A stretch of DNA of 64,000 nt from Alopecurus myosuroides. Lineage: Eukaryota > Streptophyta > Magnoliopsida > Poales > Poaceae. Positions 54,329 to 64,000 of the stretch are shown piece by piece. The translations under genes were made by a program, and so were the position numbers. Position 1 is the stretch's first letter. Every line of letters begins with the position of its first letter. The stretch lies in assembly GCA_028641055.1 (NCBI GenBank), contig CM054060.1, positions 59,123,852 through 59,187,851 of the forward strand, written 5' to 3'. The notes beneath the pieces are model-generated. The model was given only the letters and a program-made list of their open reading frames with translations, was not told where the DNA came from and searched no databases.

Positions 54329-54957
54329 CTAATTAATGCATTTAAAAACAACAACAAATGCGATCAAAATCGCAACAAAGGTAACAATTGACCCGACGGC
54401 ATAATGATATCAAGCCTCTTTACTAACTGCATATTTTCTAATCTTTCTAATCTGTAGGCGCATTGCGTCCATCTCGCTCTTGTGACCATCGACGACACTG
54501 GCAAGAACCTTTTCCAAGGTCATCTTCTCTCTTTCAGTTTTTTCCAACCTTTTTTCAGTTGTTTTCAATCTTTCTTTCAAGCCAACATTTTCTTGTTCAA
54601 CTAAGTGTAACTTCTCAACAATAGGGTCGATTGGCATTTCCGGTTCCACTACCTCCTAGATAAAAATATCTATGTCAAATTGGTCGGCGTAATTAATTGT
54701 CATATAATCAGGAAATGAAAATATGTAGTTATAAAAGATAATATACCACATCCGAATCATAGACTGCACGAGGGCCAACGAGGACGGATATCAAAACCAT
54801 GGCGCTATATATATATAAAAAAAATATATACAAGTAAATATATATGTAAATCATACAAATCAAAATTTGTTTTGGTAAATAAAAACAATAGGCTCACCAA
54901 GGTTGTGTCGGTGACGGGGCGATCGACGGCGGTGAGGAGGGGGACAAGGCGCGCGAC
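54329..54957 (-). pseudogene. CACTA second gene (coiled-coil, TNP1-like), one TGA
   Basis: Minus-strand exons can be placed at 54957-54898 (after a T-rich acceptor, ending CTTG|GTGAGC), about 54803-54747 (MVLISVLVGPRAVYDSDV, ending before GTATAT) and 54659-54410. The last reads VEPEMPIDPIVEKLHLVEQE, followed by a Lys/Glu heptad coiled coil and MRLQIRKIRKYAVSKEA. The frame stops at TGA (54412-54410), where related CACTA proteins have Trp. The next codons would encode YHYAVGSIVTFVAILIAFVV, a likely membrane segment, to a stop near 54329. It lies upstream of the transposase remnant in the same orientation, as usual in cereal CACTA elements. Exon borders are inferred. Confidence 0.7.
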
Positions 54958-55595
54958 ACTAAAAAAAACCACAAATCATAATTAAATTTGAGCTCAGATT
55001 GCATATGTATACATAACAAATGATGAACTCTCTCTAGCTTAGGCATTTTATCAAACACCTAGCTAGCACAACAAAAATGAAATGAGCAAGAAAACGAGCA
55101 AAACTTGCAATGCCGGAAGAGGGAATATTGATGCTAACCATAGAACCGATGGGTACCAACAATCTTGACAAATGGTGGAGAAAAATGGGGATGGATTAGA
55201 GCTCACAAGAGGAAGGAGAGAGCAAAAATGGAGTTGAGCTCGACCTGGAAAAAATGGAGCTGAGCTCGGGGTAGAATATAGGGTTTAGGGGAGGGATTTA
55301 GGACCGGTTTGTATTACAAACCGGTGCTAAAGGTTATGACAGCGGGACCCGCAGTTGCTGCAAAAAAATGAGAAAACCTTTAGAACCGGTTTGTGATAAA
55401 AACCGGTTCTAAAGGATCTGTCCCCTGGGCCCCGTCCCAGCAGCAAATGGCTGCAAGGCCTTTAGGACCGGTGTGTATCACGGACCGGTCCTAAAGGCCT
55501 TGCGGCCTTTTGCTGCAGGGAGGGGGCCCAGGGGACAGACCCTTTAGAACCGGTTTTTATCACATCCGGTTCCAATGTACTTGGCTCAATGCCCT

Positions 55596-55609
55596 GTTTT
55601 CTACTAGTG
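55596..55609 (-). other. CACTA terminal inverted repeat (right end)
   Basis: gttttctactagtg, the inverse of CACTAGTAGAAAAC. The next bases, tac, would be one copy of the 3-bp target duplication. The partner end was not found. Confidence 0.75.
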
Positions 55610-55611
55610 TA

Positions 55612-56898
55612 CCAATGGAGCAAGTAGTGATGAGGCGTAAGGTAGGCATATTGGAGGTAATAATTTTGGCTAAGTAGGATGTGTTTGAGGCATTATTAGG
55701 TGGGCAAGGGGAGTGCTAGAGAAGCCAGTCTCTCCAAGGTAGGTTTGAGGCGTGAAGGAATTTGTAATAAAATTTCAGCAACAGGCAAACATTTTGGATC
55801 CCGAGGTTTTTAACCCCCAAACCACCCACATCTTTGGGTGTACAAAATTTGTCCCAAGCGACCAAGCATTGGGCACTAGAGCAGGTATCCTCTTGAGTCT
55901 AGAAGAAAGATCTCCTTTTTTTGTCGAGGCGGGCGATGGTACCTTTGGACAGACGAAGGAGGACTAAAGTAGGTAGGGAGGCTGTCAAGAACGGAGTTAA
56001 GAAGGGAGATGCGACCACCTTTGTTAAGGAGAGAAGCGTCCCAGCCTGAGAGATAACGACCTGACTTTGAGAGAAGAGGGAGGAAGGCGTTAGGCGGTAG
56101 TTTGTGGGGAGAGAGAGGGAGTCCAAGATAAATTTGCGGGAAAGACGAGATGCATGTGCCAAGAGCAGAGGCGACAGAGATGGCGTCTGCCGAGGGGACG
56201 TTCAGGGGGATGAAAATAGTTTTGTGGAAGTTAATTGCTAGTCCAGTAGCAAGGGAAAAGTCGTCGAGCATGGCCCTAATCCTAGAGGCGGCGCCAGAAG
56301 AAGTAGCGGCGAGAATCAGAGTGTCATCTGCATATTGCAGCACAGGCAAGGCAAGGTAGGGGCCAAGGGGTGGCGGAGGAAACCGGTGACGTCAGATAAG
56401 ATCATCTGCTGTAATAGGTATCCGAAAATGTTGAAGAGGTAGGGGAGAGCGGGTCACCCTGGCGAAGTCCATTCTTGCATTGAATCCATGGACCGGGGAC
56501 GCCATTGAGAAGAATCGCAGTGGTTCCGGTGGATAGGATCTCCCGAATCCACTGGCACCATCGAAGCGGGAAACCTCTCAAGGAAAAGGATTTTGAGCAG
56601 GTTGTCCCAGCAGACGGAATCAAAAGCCTTCCTGAAGTCCAGCTTCAGGACGATGGCCGTTTATGGCAGCAATGAAGGAGGTCAGCCGCGTAAACAAAGT
56701 TTTCCGAGATGCAACCCCTAGATAGAAAACCAGTTTGGTCCTGGTGGACGAGAAGTGGGATGAAGGGCTTAACACGATTGGTAAGCACTTTTGCGATAGC
56801 CTTGATGGGGCAAGCCTGAAGGGAGATAGGCCGAGAGGCCTCCGGAGTTCTAGCGTTATCCGTTTTGGGTAGGAGAATGATGTGAGCCCGGTTGATAT
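55612..56898 (-). pseudogene. LINE ORF2 reverse transcriptase fragment
   Basis: Minus-strand coding segments in several frames give INRAHIILLPKTDNARTPEA, then LSRGCISENFVYAADLLHCC, GLRQGDPLSPTSS-like sequence, VLQYADDTLILAA (YADD intact, within 56349-55876), FLLD and, further on, LVAWDKFCTPKDVGGLGV. These are the reverse transcriptase and the region after it of a plant LINE. Both ends are missing: no endonuclease, no zf-RVT, no A-tail. Several frameshifts and stops are present. Its left edge touches the CACTA terminus at 55609, so the CACTA element may have jumped into it. Confidence 0.75.
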
Positions 56899-57179
56899 TC
56901 CATGCAGCTTGTTGCACACGATCGACAGATAGGAGGGCATAAAATTAAGGTAGAATTAGTAGAACGACTTCAAGATTCATAGCAGATGCATGAAAGTGCC
57001 CACACTACTACCAATAAGCATCATTTTTTACACTTTAACTTGGTGTCATTTTTCATTCCTGCGGGTCAATGGCCCCGTTGAACTGTTCCGTGCTGGGACC
57101 AGTTCCACGTCGTTCAGTTTACGATGCGCGATTTCAGCTAGTTCCTTGTGTTTTACAACACCAGGCTGGGATACTATTA
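56899..57179. other. Short gene-free stretch, possible micropeptide-block remnant
   Basis: agcttgttgcacacgatcga at 56908-56927 is nearly the same as agcttgtcgcacacgatcga at 44545-44564 in the micropeptide module. The match is short and could be chance. TTA at 57177-57179 begins the next element. Confidence 0.3.
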
Positions 57180-57788
57180 GAGCAACTCTATTAGCACCCT
57201 CAAAAGGCGGGTTTTCATGGCGTTTTTCGATCTCGAGAAGCGCGGGGCAGAACAGTAACTCACAATGGAACTATAAATTTGCAAAATTGAAAAGGTCACG
57301 AAGGTTCAGAGATTGCATTCATCAGATAGTTGCCAGCGATACATCATACGACATCTGACCAAAGTTAAGCAGAGGGCATAAACTTAGATCTGCGGTGGCT
57401 AAACTCAGACTGCGGTGAACTAAACCTAAAAGGTCTCACCGGAGCCATGGATGTCGGTGCATGTACCTACTCTTCAGCGTCGAGGCCAACGTAGCGCCTC
57501 TCCTGCTCAACGCGCTCACGCTCCCATTCTGCCTGCTTCGCCTCGAAGTCCTCCACCAGGGACAACCCCTGCTCGAGCAACCTTTGGTTGAGGGCCTCCG
57601 CCTCGCGGCGGCGCTCCTGAACTTCCTCCTCCTCATGTGCGGTGCGGGCGATGATCATGGTGAGGGGTGCCCTCCCCTGGTTGGTGTACTTGCGGATGTC
57701 GCGCTCGGAGGCGACCGCGGATGCGAGCGCCTTCTTGTACTCCTCGTCGTCGGACGAGCTGTCTCCATGACCCCTTAAGTGGGCGCAT
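57180..57788 (-). mobile_element. Truncated PIF/Harbinger-like element with an ORF remnant
   Basis: TTA is followed by gagcaactctattagcaccc, a terminal wording typical of TTA-inserting cereal elements. The minus strand carries the last ~105 codons of a protein ending at 57467: SSSDDEEYKKALASAVASER, then a heptad-rich Glu/Arg coiled coil (EEEVQERRREAEALNQRLLE) and RRYVGLDAEE. Its style is like the C-terminal half of the 360-aa ORF at 50469-51551. The element is cut at 57788 by the next one. Confidence 0.5.
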
Positions 57789-58184
57789 GGCCGGTGCCAA
57801 CGCGGTCGACACGCGGGGCGGGAGGGGTTGTCGCCCCGATCGGGGCGACAGCGGGCGAGAGGGGAGGCGAGAGGGCCAGGCCGGGCGGCAGCAGGCTCGC
57901 CCGGCGAGAGGGGGCGACAACGCTGCTTACCGCCCGCGCTGGCGGGGCGATAGCGGCTGGGCCGGGCGAGAGAGAGGGGCGAGAGGCGAGAGGGGCGGGC
58001 GACGCGCTAGCGGGCCGAGGCGAGAGGACCGGGCGACAGCGGCTAGCCGTTGGGGGGGCGTTGGGCAGCGGCTAGCTGACGTGGCGCCCCCCCATTGGTC
58101 CACGTCAGCTAGCCGTTGGGGGGAGCCGTTGCTGGCTGGAAAAATTCAAAAAAAAAAATCACCAAATTTTTCATCTCCAATCCT

Positions 58185-58192
58185 ATAAATAC
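58185..58192 (+). promoter_or_regulatory. TATA box of Harbinger ORF1
   Basis: tataaata within atcctataaatacccc, 74 bp upstream of the ATG at 58266. A pyrimidine-rich tract (ccctcttctctttctctctt) follows before the start codon. Confidence 0.6.
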
Positions 58193-58265
58193 CCCTCCAT
58201 ATCCATCCCTTCTCTTCACACCATTTCCCTCTTCTCTTTCTCTCTTCTCTCAAACCATCTCCGCC

Positions 58266-59555
58266 ATGTCGGGTTGGACTCCAGATATCACCTCGTTCAC
58301 GGAACTCTTGCAGTCCGACGGGTCACAACCTTCTCACATAGAAGATGTCTCTCCCACACATCGTCGCTCGAATGCCGGTTCTTCGCCGCATCCCCGAGTG
58401 TTGTACCCCTCCAACACACCACCTCCGGGGCCATATGGTCCAGCTCCGGGTCCATATGGTCCGCTTCCTGCGGGATATGGTTCGTACCAGCATCCTCCGT
58501 ATGCTTACCCCCCACCACCTCCACCTACAGGTAGCGGGAGTCCGCTTCCTCAGTACCCACCACTTTCGTACGGTTCGTACGCTCCACCTCCGTATCCATA
58601 CGGTTCATACGCTCCACCTCCACCTCCACCTCCTCCGTATCAGCAACCACCTCCATCGTCTGCTCCAGAAGGCAGTGCTCCAAGCGACGGGTCCGATGCC
58701 GCGGAAACACTGGTACCAAAGCGTCCAAAGAGGCTCGAGTGGAAATGTGCGGACGAGGAAAAACTGGTACTTTTCTTATCCGTCACATATTTATTTCGGA
58801 GTTGGTTTTCTTACCCGTCACATATTTATTTCGTTATAGGTGAATGCTTGGATTTTTCACTCCAAGGACTCTCGCGCCGGCAATTGCAAGACCGGCGAAA
58901 GTTTTTGGGGTCAGATAGCGAAGACCTTCAACTCTACCTCCGATCCTGCCCGCCAAAGGACCGGGAAGCAACTGAAGGATCACTGGAACGTCTACAACCG
59001 TGAGGTGTCCTTGTTCAATTCATACCACATCCAAGAAGAAGCGATACGTCAGAGTGGAGCAGACGATGCAATGGTCATGGACGCGGCACAGGCGAGGTAC
59101 GCAAATGACAGTAGAGTGACTCAGCCTTTCAAACGCTTCAAGTGGTGGGAAGCTGTTCGCAAGGAAGCGAAGTGGAAAGCACAGCATGGTCCTGGTAGTG
59201 GGACTGATTCCAGTTTCAAGAGAACCCGTCTGGGGGTGAGTACAGCTCTAGCGACGCGACGGAGGAGGAGCAGCGTCCAATTGGCCGCGATAGGGCCAAG
59301 GCCGCGTTTCGCAAGGGAAAGAAGAAGGAGAAGGAAGTGTCCAGTGAGGCATCAAGTGCAACCTTCGAAATGAAGAAAATGTGGAAAGGTTTATTGAAGG
59401 CTAAGCTACTGAAGCAATATAACAAATTGCAAGACCGCTCAACCGCCGACATGAACGAAGCAGAAAAGCGCAAACATGCCAAGGCCATCCAGATAGTGGA
59501 AAAAGAGCTAGGGCTGGAAGAGGATGACGACGACGAGGACGAGGACGAGGATTAG
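58266..59555 (+). pseudogene. PIF/Harbinger ORF1, Myb/SANT-like, single frameshift
   Basis: The start is the ATG in cgccatgtcggg. Exon 1 (58266-58766, 167 codons) has a Pro/Tyr/Gly-rich N-terminus (PPPPPPYQQPPP-like) and then RLEWKCADEEKL. A 73-bp intron (58767-58839; gtactt...ttatag) joins in frame to VNAWIFHSKDSRAGNCKTGE, SFWGQIAKTFN and LKDHWNVYNREVSLF. This is the trihelix/SANT-like DNA-binding region of PIF/Harbinger ORF1 proteins, often annotated as NAM-associated. Near 59229, in a run of five G, the frame shifts. The C-terminus then continues in another frame (EYSSSDATEEEQRP, EMKKMWKGLLKAKLLKQYNK) and ends in an acidic run (EEDDDDEDEDED) at 59555. ORF1 works with the DDE transposase in transposition; here one base change breaks it and no transposase is present. 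Confidence 0.8.
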
Positions 59556-59867
59556 ATTTTTTTTATTTTTTATGTAATTTTTACAATTTATTATGCAATT
59601 TTATTAATTAGTATGTAATCGGTAACAATTTTAGTTCAATAAAATTATTTCCTTGCATTATTTGTAATGTTTTCGTCTCAAAAATATGTGTTGACGTGGA
59701 GGAGAGAGAAAAGCTGATGTGGCAGAGAGAGAAGCTATAGCCCGGGCTATAGCCCGTGCCCTGGCACCGTGCCGCGAGAGTGGCGTGAGAGTGCCGTGAG
59801 AGTGAGGAAAAAAGGTGACGTGGCGGGGCTATAGCCCGTGAGAGCCGGTGATGCATTGGCACCAGCC

Positions 59868-59937
59868 TTATTAGGCTATAGACACATGTTGCCTTGGATT
59901 ACGTTATGTTACGGTATCTACCTATGATACCATTAGC
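59868..59937 (+). mobile_element. Tourist MITE fragment (middle part)
   Basis: ttattaggctatagacacat, running to acggtatctacctatgatac, matches the middle of the family at 8382-8654. It is cut on the left by the Harbinger element and on the right at about 59937. Confidence 0.65.
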
Positions 59938-61530
59938 CCGGGTGAGAACATGACACTTCTATAACGATGCCTTTGACAAGGTAACGACGCAAATATGTCA
60001 CCATCGTCTCCATGACCAAAGCGGGAGCGGTTTTCACCGGCAGCCGCACTTTCCCAAACCCACGGTCGGCTAGATCGCCACCGACCGCAAGGTCGGTGCC
60101 GCCACCATCATCTGGAATAACTGTCCCGGCTTCCGATCCGCATATACCCTGGAAGGCTGCGGTTCTCCTGCATACAACTCCGTCGACGTCTCTTCCTCTC
60201 ATACCCGAAGGGCTGCGGTTTTTCAACCTCCATGTGGAGACCCCTCTTTGATCTCATAGGGTCATTCCCCCTCCTCTCAAGTTCCAAGTGGTGTCGTTCT
60301 AGTCAACGTCGAGCTTTATCGTAGCTTGAGTCGTTTTACTTTCGCAGGTGCTGAGGACCCGATTGCGTTATCTAGTTTCTTTCGGTGTCTTTTTTAGAAA
60401 AATGAAGGGATGTGTAGTATCATTTTTCCTTTTCGTGAGGTTCCTTATGCAACCTATACCTGCACATGATTATTTAATGGCATCCAGACCCTTCAAGTCC
60501 TCTCCTTTGTTCAAAGAAAAGAAAACATACCACAGTCAATCCGACACGAATTCACCTACTAGAGACACAGCCGAAAATGAAGACGAGGCCCAATCCATGA
60601 GTATAAACCAGACGCCCGCCACATGCAGATCAATTTTCAAAGGAATGTCATTGTTTTGGAAGCATTCTTAAGCGAGAAAGAACAAAAATTTTATTTCAAG
60701 GATACGTCATGTACATACGTATCTTTTTCATAGAAGGAGAGGCCAAGCGGCCGATTTACAACGCGGTTGACACGGACGTCGAGGCCGCAAACCACTGGGT
60801 ATATAGCTTAAAGTGACTACTCGCGAAACCTCCACTTGTCCACTAGTCTAAGGATGGACGAGGCAGATGCGGTAGGCGTTCGAGGAGGCGGACGCGGCGG
60901 CGGATCTGTCGGAGCGCGGTGAACTCGACGGCGAGTCGCGAGACGTTCGAGCCCGCGGACTGGGTGTACCAGTCGTTCGTGCAGATAGGTGCGGTTAGAC
61001 CGTAGGTTTGAACGGGTCAGGGTCACGATTAACCTATGTTTATGTGGATCAAAACCTTATCCTAGTGGTAACAAATACCAGGTTCGGTCCAGCGGGTCAG
61101 TGGGCCGGACCGGACCCAGCGCATCTATACTAGCTGGTCGGCGGCGGTACTACCGTACTAGCAGCAGACCTTGAAGTGAACTGGTGATATACGCGGAATG
61201 ATTAGCCGGCGGTATAAGGGGCACGTAAATTGCCGCCCAGATGCACTATAGGATTCTACCAACGCGGGAGCCGCACAAAAAAGGGTGAAAAACAATGACG
61301 TTTTCCGGGAAATACACACTGCAATACTGCATCGAGCAGGTATAGGCTCGCCGGCAGTGTCCTGCTCGGTATTTTTGTTGCGACACGACCGTCCGACTAA
61401 GCAAGAACAAGGTGCATGTAAATGTGACACCCACAGGGATACGATTGGGCAGGCGTTTCCTTCTAGAGGGGGGCACGTCCAACCTACACGAGCCGACGAG
61501 CGCCCAGTCACCCACACGTACTTACAATGT
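59938..61530. other. Unclassified repeat-like DNA, possible gene fragment
   Basis: 59938-60400 is GC-moderate with short featureless ORFs and resembles the unclassified GC-rich repeats at 9.9-11.3 and 17.4-18.5 kb. At 60995-60850 the minus strand has a GC-biased frame reading NDWYTQSAGSNVSRLAVEFT and continuing LRQIRRRVRLLERLPHL to a stop; it could be the last exon of a captured gene, but I do not recognise it. Confidence 0.3.
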
Positions 61531-61536
61531 GTTTTC

Positions 61537-61804
61537 CTGATCTTACCCCTGAATGGCATCACCATGCCCATGACAAGTGGAACCGTGTCATCAGCCAACA
61601 CTCACATTAGTCTAGGGTGTGTGTCCAGCACAACCTTAACGACCAAGGACAATTAGTATGAACAACATGAATACATAGTTCCACAATCGAATCACATATT
61701 CAATGACATATATCAGATGTTCAAACCAAAGGACAACTTAATAACTTTATGAATACATTGGGAATTACATCATCTATGATTGCCTCTAGGGCATATTCCC
61801 AACA
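61537..61804 (-). mobile_element. Copia-type LTR fragment
   Basis: On the minus strand the sequence from 61804 starts TGTTGGGAATATGCCCTAGA, then GGCAATCATAGATGATG. This is the wording of 5' ends of several Triticeae Copia LTRs. About 270 bp of LTR-like sequence follows before similarity in style is lost. No internal retroelement genes are next to it, so it is a truncated or solo LTR. Confidence 0.55.
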
Positions 61805-61808
61805 ATAC

Positions 61809-61839
61809 TTGTGTATGTTACTCCCCACTATGACTAGTC
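61809..61839 (+). mobile_element. Tourist MITE fragment (right end)
   Basis: gtatgttactccccactatg then actagtc is the right end of the 8382-8654 family, followed by TTA. With the fragment at 59868 it may be the other half of one MITE split by the LTR and other DNA. Confidence 0.6.
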
Positions 61840-62144
61840 TTAAGGATGGATGAGTATTCAGTTAATGGGATACCGATACCTTTTTGTTTTTCTAGTATAC
61901 TCCGTGTGTACTTTTCACATGTGTTTTCACCATGAGAAGCGAAGCTTTTCGTCAACAGTTTACAAATACAGTAACACGCTTTTGAAGGAGAGAAATCATC
62001 TTAGGGCTGTCACGGCAAAAGATTCCTAACGTTCACTTTTCGCACTGCCTTGCTACGTTGCTTGAGACGGCTAATAAAATGGCGTACCCTCGATCAGGAA
62101 GTTGGACCGAAACAACACTTGCGTACTCGAACTATTACTATCAA

Positions 62145-62174
62145 CTAGATGACCCGTTGCGCCCGCTTGGCGCA
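62145..62174 (-). mobile_element. Helitron 3' terminus on the minus strand
   Basis: Reading the minus strand, ttgcgccaagcgggcgcaa (a 7-bp GC-rich stem) is followed by cgggtcat and CTAG, with TT after it. Hairpin plus CTAG next to T is the Helitron 3' end. The element body would extend to the right of 62145; its 5' end was not found in the window. Confidence 0.5.
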
Positions 62175-62685
62175 AATATCGAATTTATGCTATAATTTTA
62201 TTACATAAGAAAAAATATTGACCATCCCTAAGTTCATTGCAATTTTGTTTTGATATCCACGTAAGTCATTATGACTTACCTGCGACTGAAATTCATTGAC
62301 TGTAGAGTGACTAACTGGCAAGTTATTTTCAATCATGGACATGCACCATGATGTAACAAAGAAACATAGTATAGCATAGTTCATATAAGCTAAGTGAAAT
62401 TAAAACCTTAGTGGATTTCCCGCTGCACGACTGGGCCAAGAAAAAGGCTCGGGCTTGAATTTATTTTAAATGAAAGACCTTGCAATCGTTCACTGCTCAA
62501 GCAGATAACAAAAGCAAGATTGTATTTTAGCCATAAGTTTTACGTGCTTGGTATGTATGTTGTTGCCCGTGATTGAGATTTACGATTGAGACTTACGGAC
62601 CTTAGAATTATTTATTCTAAGCAACTTAGAGGCATAGAAACATAGACCGAAAGTATGGTGTCTCAAAATGTGCGCAACCCAGAGT

Positions 62686-62885
62686 TGTTGAATCACTTTG
62701 TGTTATATCTTCCGGCATATGCTGCCTCCATCGATAGTTTTCAGATGACCAGGCCGCTCGCTGCGGTTTCACGATAGTTGAGTGAATGAGTTTCTGGATC
62801 ACTTTGTGTTATTTCTTCCAGCCTCCGCTGCCTCCGTCGATAGTTTTTGGATGAGCAAGGCGGCTCGCTAGGGTTTCACGTCTTT
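62686..62885. repeat. Two-copy tandem duplication, 106-bp unit
   Basis: gaatcactttgtgttat at 62690 and ggatcactttgtgttat at 62796 begin two related units. Both continue ctgcctcc-tcgatagttt and end ggtttcacg. The copies differ at about one base in seven. No gene. Confidence 0.75.
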
Positions 62886-62889
62886 TCTG

Positions 62890-64000
62890 CTTGTGCGCAT
62901 TGTTATGATTCTACCATTGGCATGGCGAAATTTAGGACTGTATATGAGCCATAAGTTTTATTTTGTTTTTAGTGTTGTTATTATTTTATTAGTGTGAGCT
63001 GAAAGGTATTGAATGCTTTAGCTAAATACAACAGACTAAGCATTAAAGCACCGTCTAGGTTTTGATCATAACATTTTAAGGTCGATGATTCGATTTGTGC
63101 ACAACATTAGTGTCAGATTGGACAACGGACCACATTATAAAACCGATTATTCTTCTGAGTCCATAGATATGCGTCCAAACCGATACCATTCAGCAACAAG
63201 ACGCGGCAATACGTTTTAAGGGGCCAAAATTGAATTGATCCTGTGTTCAGGCCAAACCAAAATGCACCCCTATTAGGTTTTGTTAAAGCAAAGCCATTAA
63301 ATGTCGAACATAATTAAAGGACTTGACCAGTGTAGCCAACAAATAGCCTTTGACAAACAATAAAAGGAGACAGTTGCACCACATTTCATTAAGGAATGTA
63401 CACAAACCAATGTTTAACCTCAAAATAACAGTTGCATGTCATCACTTGCATTCAACTGTTAACAACTAATTTTACAGGATTGCCGGAACCATCTAAAACC
63501 ACATGCTCTTTCATGTGTAGCCTGTAGCCGCACGGATATCTATATATGTCGATGCTGTGAACTGTGTCTGTTGGCTAAGTACTCTACTCGTCCTCTGCAC
63601 TCTGCAGAGCATTGAGCATTCTATCTAGGAGCACTATAGCTGTTGGCTCTCCATGGAGAACGGCACGGCGCTGATGGAAAGCAGAGCAAGCCGCAGCCGA
63701 GGCGTGGCGGGGTCATGAAGAGGATGATGAAACTCAGGGCCGGGCCGGCAAATTCAGAAGGCTCGATGCTCGACGGTGGCCATATCGCTCGTCCGGAGCA
63801 TTCTGAATGAGCAGTATACGTGTAGTCCTTAGGGACAAAAGAAAAATGTAGGGTGTAGTTGCACGGTGGGCGTTTTGTCACCCAGGTGCATATGTATCCT
63901 ATATTTAAAATATGTTGTAAACGGGTATTTTGAAATGTCAAAAAAATACATAAACATGTTCGCACATAGATCTTAAGATTCTTTATATTCACATAGCCGT
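62890..64000. other. No gene recognised
   Basis: AT-rich DNA. A minus-strand ORF at 63621-63992 (123 codons) has no domain, and a GC-richer patch at 63640-63800 gives short frames on both strands. The region may continue into a feature outside the window. Confidence 0.35.

Larger units (their letters stand above)
51863..55609 (-). mobile_element. CACTA (En/Spm) transposon, deletion derivative
   Basis: The right end at 55609, read on the minus strand, is CACTAGTAGAAAACAGGGC, the expected CACTA terminus. Subterminal arms with accggt and ctaaagg repeats lie at 55300-55570 and 51863-51935. Both gene remnants are transcribed away from this end. The left terminus was not found, and the transposase lacks its catalytic core, so the element cannot move by itself. 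A tandem-repeat array (51982-52762) lies in its left part. Confidence 0.8.
57789..59867 (+). mobile_element. PIF/Harbinger element with ORF1 only (2.08 kb)
   Basis: Inverted ends ggccggtgccaacgcg (57789-57804) and tgcattggcaccagcc (59852-59867) match at 13 of 16 positions. TTA follows the right end, but the left flank is cat, so the target duplication is not intact. The element holds a Myb/SANT-like ORF1 and no DDE transposase, so it is non-autonomous. A GC-rich leader (57800-58130) precedes a TATA box. Confidence 0.6.

Noticed and set aside
63621..63992. 123-codon minus-strand ORF at the right edge
   Set aside because: Low-complexity, AT-rich N-terminal half and no recognisable motif; could be chance.

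Overview
The window is nuclear DNA of a grass, most likely a Triticeae species (wheat, Aegilops, barley or rye group). The grounds are many Stowaway MITEs with CTCCCTCCGT-type ends and TA duplications, Tourist MITEs with TAA/TTA duplications, LINEs with plant-type ORF2, a CACTA element of the kind whose subterminal arms read like accggt...ctaaag, PIF/Harbinger ORFs, Helitron ends, and long stretches between genes made of nested elements. No bacterial genes, rRNA, tRNA or CRISPR were seen.

Layout. 1-3.1 kb: a predicted three-exon gene on the minus strand (156 aa, function unknown) with a CpG-rich upstream region and a MITE beyond its stop codon. 3-13.3 kb: MITEs, a 5'-truncated LINE tail, a GC-rich unclassified repeat, and a four-level nest of MITEs (11776-13307). 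13.3-22.3 kb: an AT-rich plus GC-rich segment duplicated in tandem (two large copies and a partial one), with an hAT-like element inside the first copy. 22.3-25.9 kb: a possible spliced, probably non-coding transcription unit directly after the last repeat. 27.1-49.8 kb: a cluster of four tiny genes encoding related 25-55 aa peptides (copies at 29.13, 33.88, 42.58 and 49.45 kb), each with related upstream DNA and a TATA box. Copy 2 appears to have a 5'-UTR intron holding a Stowaway MITE, itself split by a 7.16 kb decayed LINE. A younger 4.5 kb LINE with an intact 1223-codon ORF2 and a 15-bp target duplication sits just upstream of copy 4. Between copies 1 and 3 lie a frameshifted retroelement-type pseudogene and a Helitron-like element.

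50.2-59.9 kb: a transposon-borne 360-aa ORF; a CACTA deletion derivative (right end intact, left end not found) with five 161-bp tandem repeats, a 32-bp perfect inverted repeat and two genes each ended early by a TGA where tryptophan is expected; a LINE fragment on the minus strand; and a PIF/Harbinger element carrying a frameshifted Myb/SANT-like ORF1. 59.9-64 kb: Tourist fragments, a Copia-type LTR fragment, a Helitron 3' end and otherwise unassigned DNA.

The parts do not form a metabolic pathway. The most interesting host-like content is the tandem micropeptide family and its disruption by, and survival among, layered insertions. Exon calls are ab initio from splice signals and frame; nothing was compared with a database.
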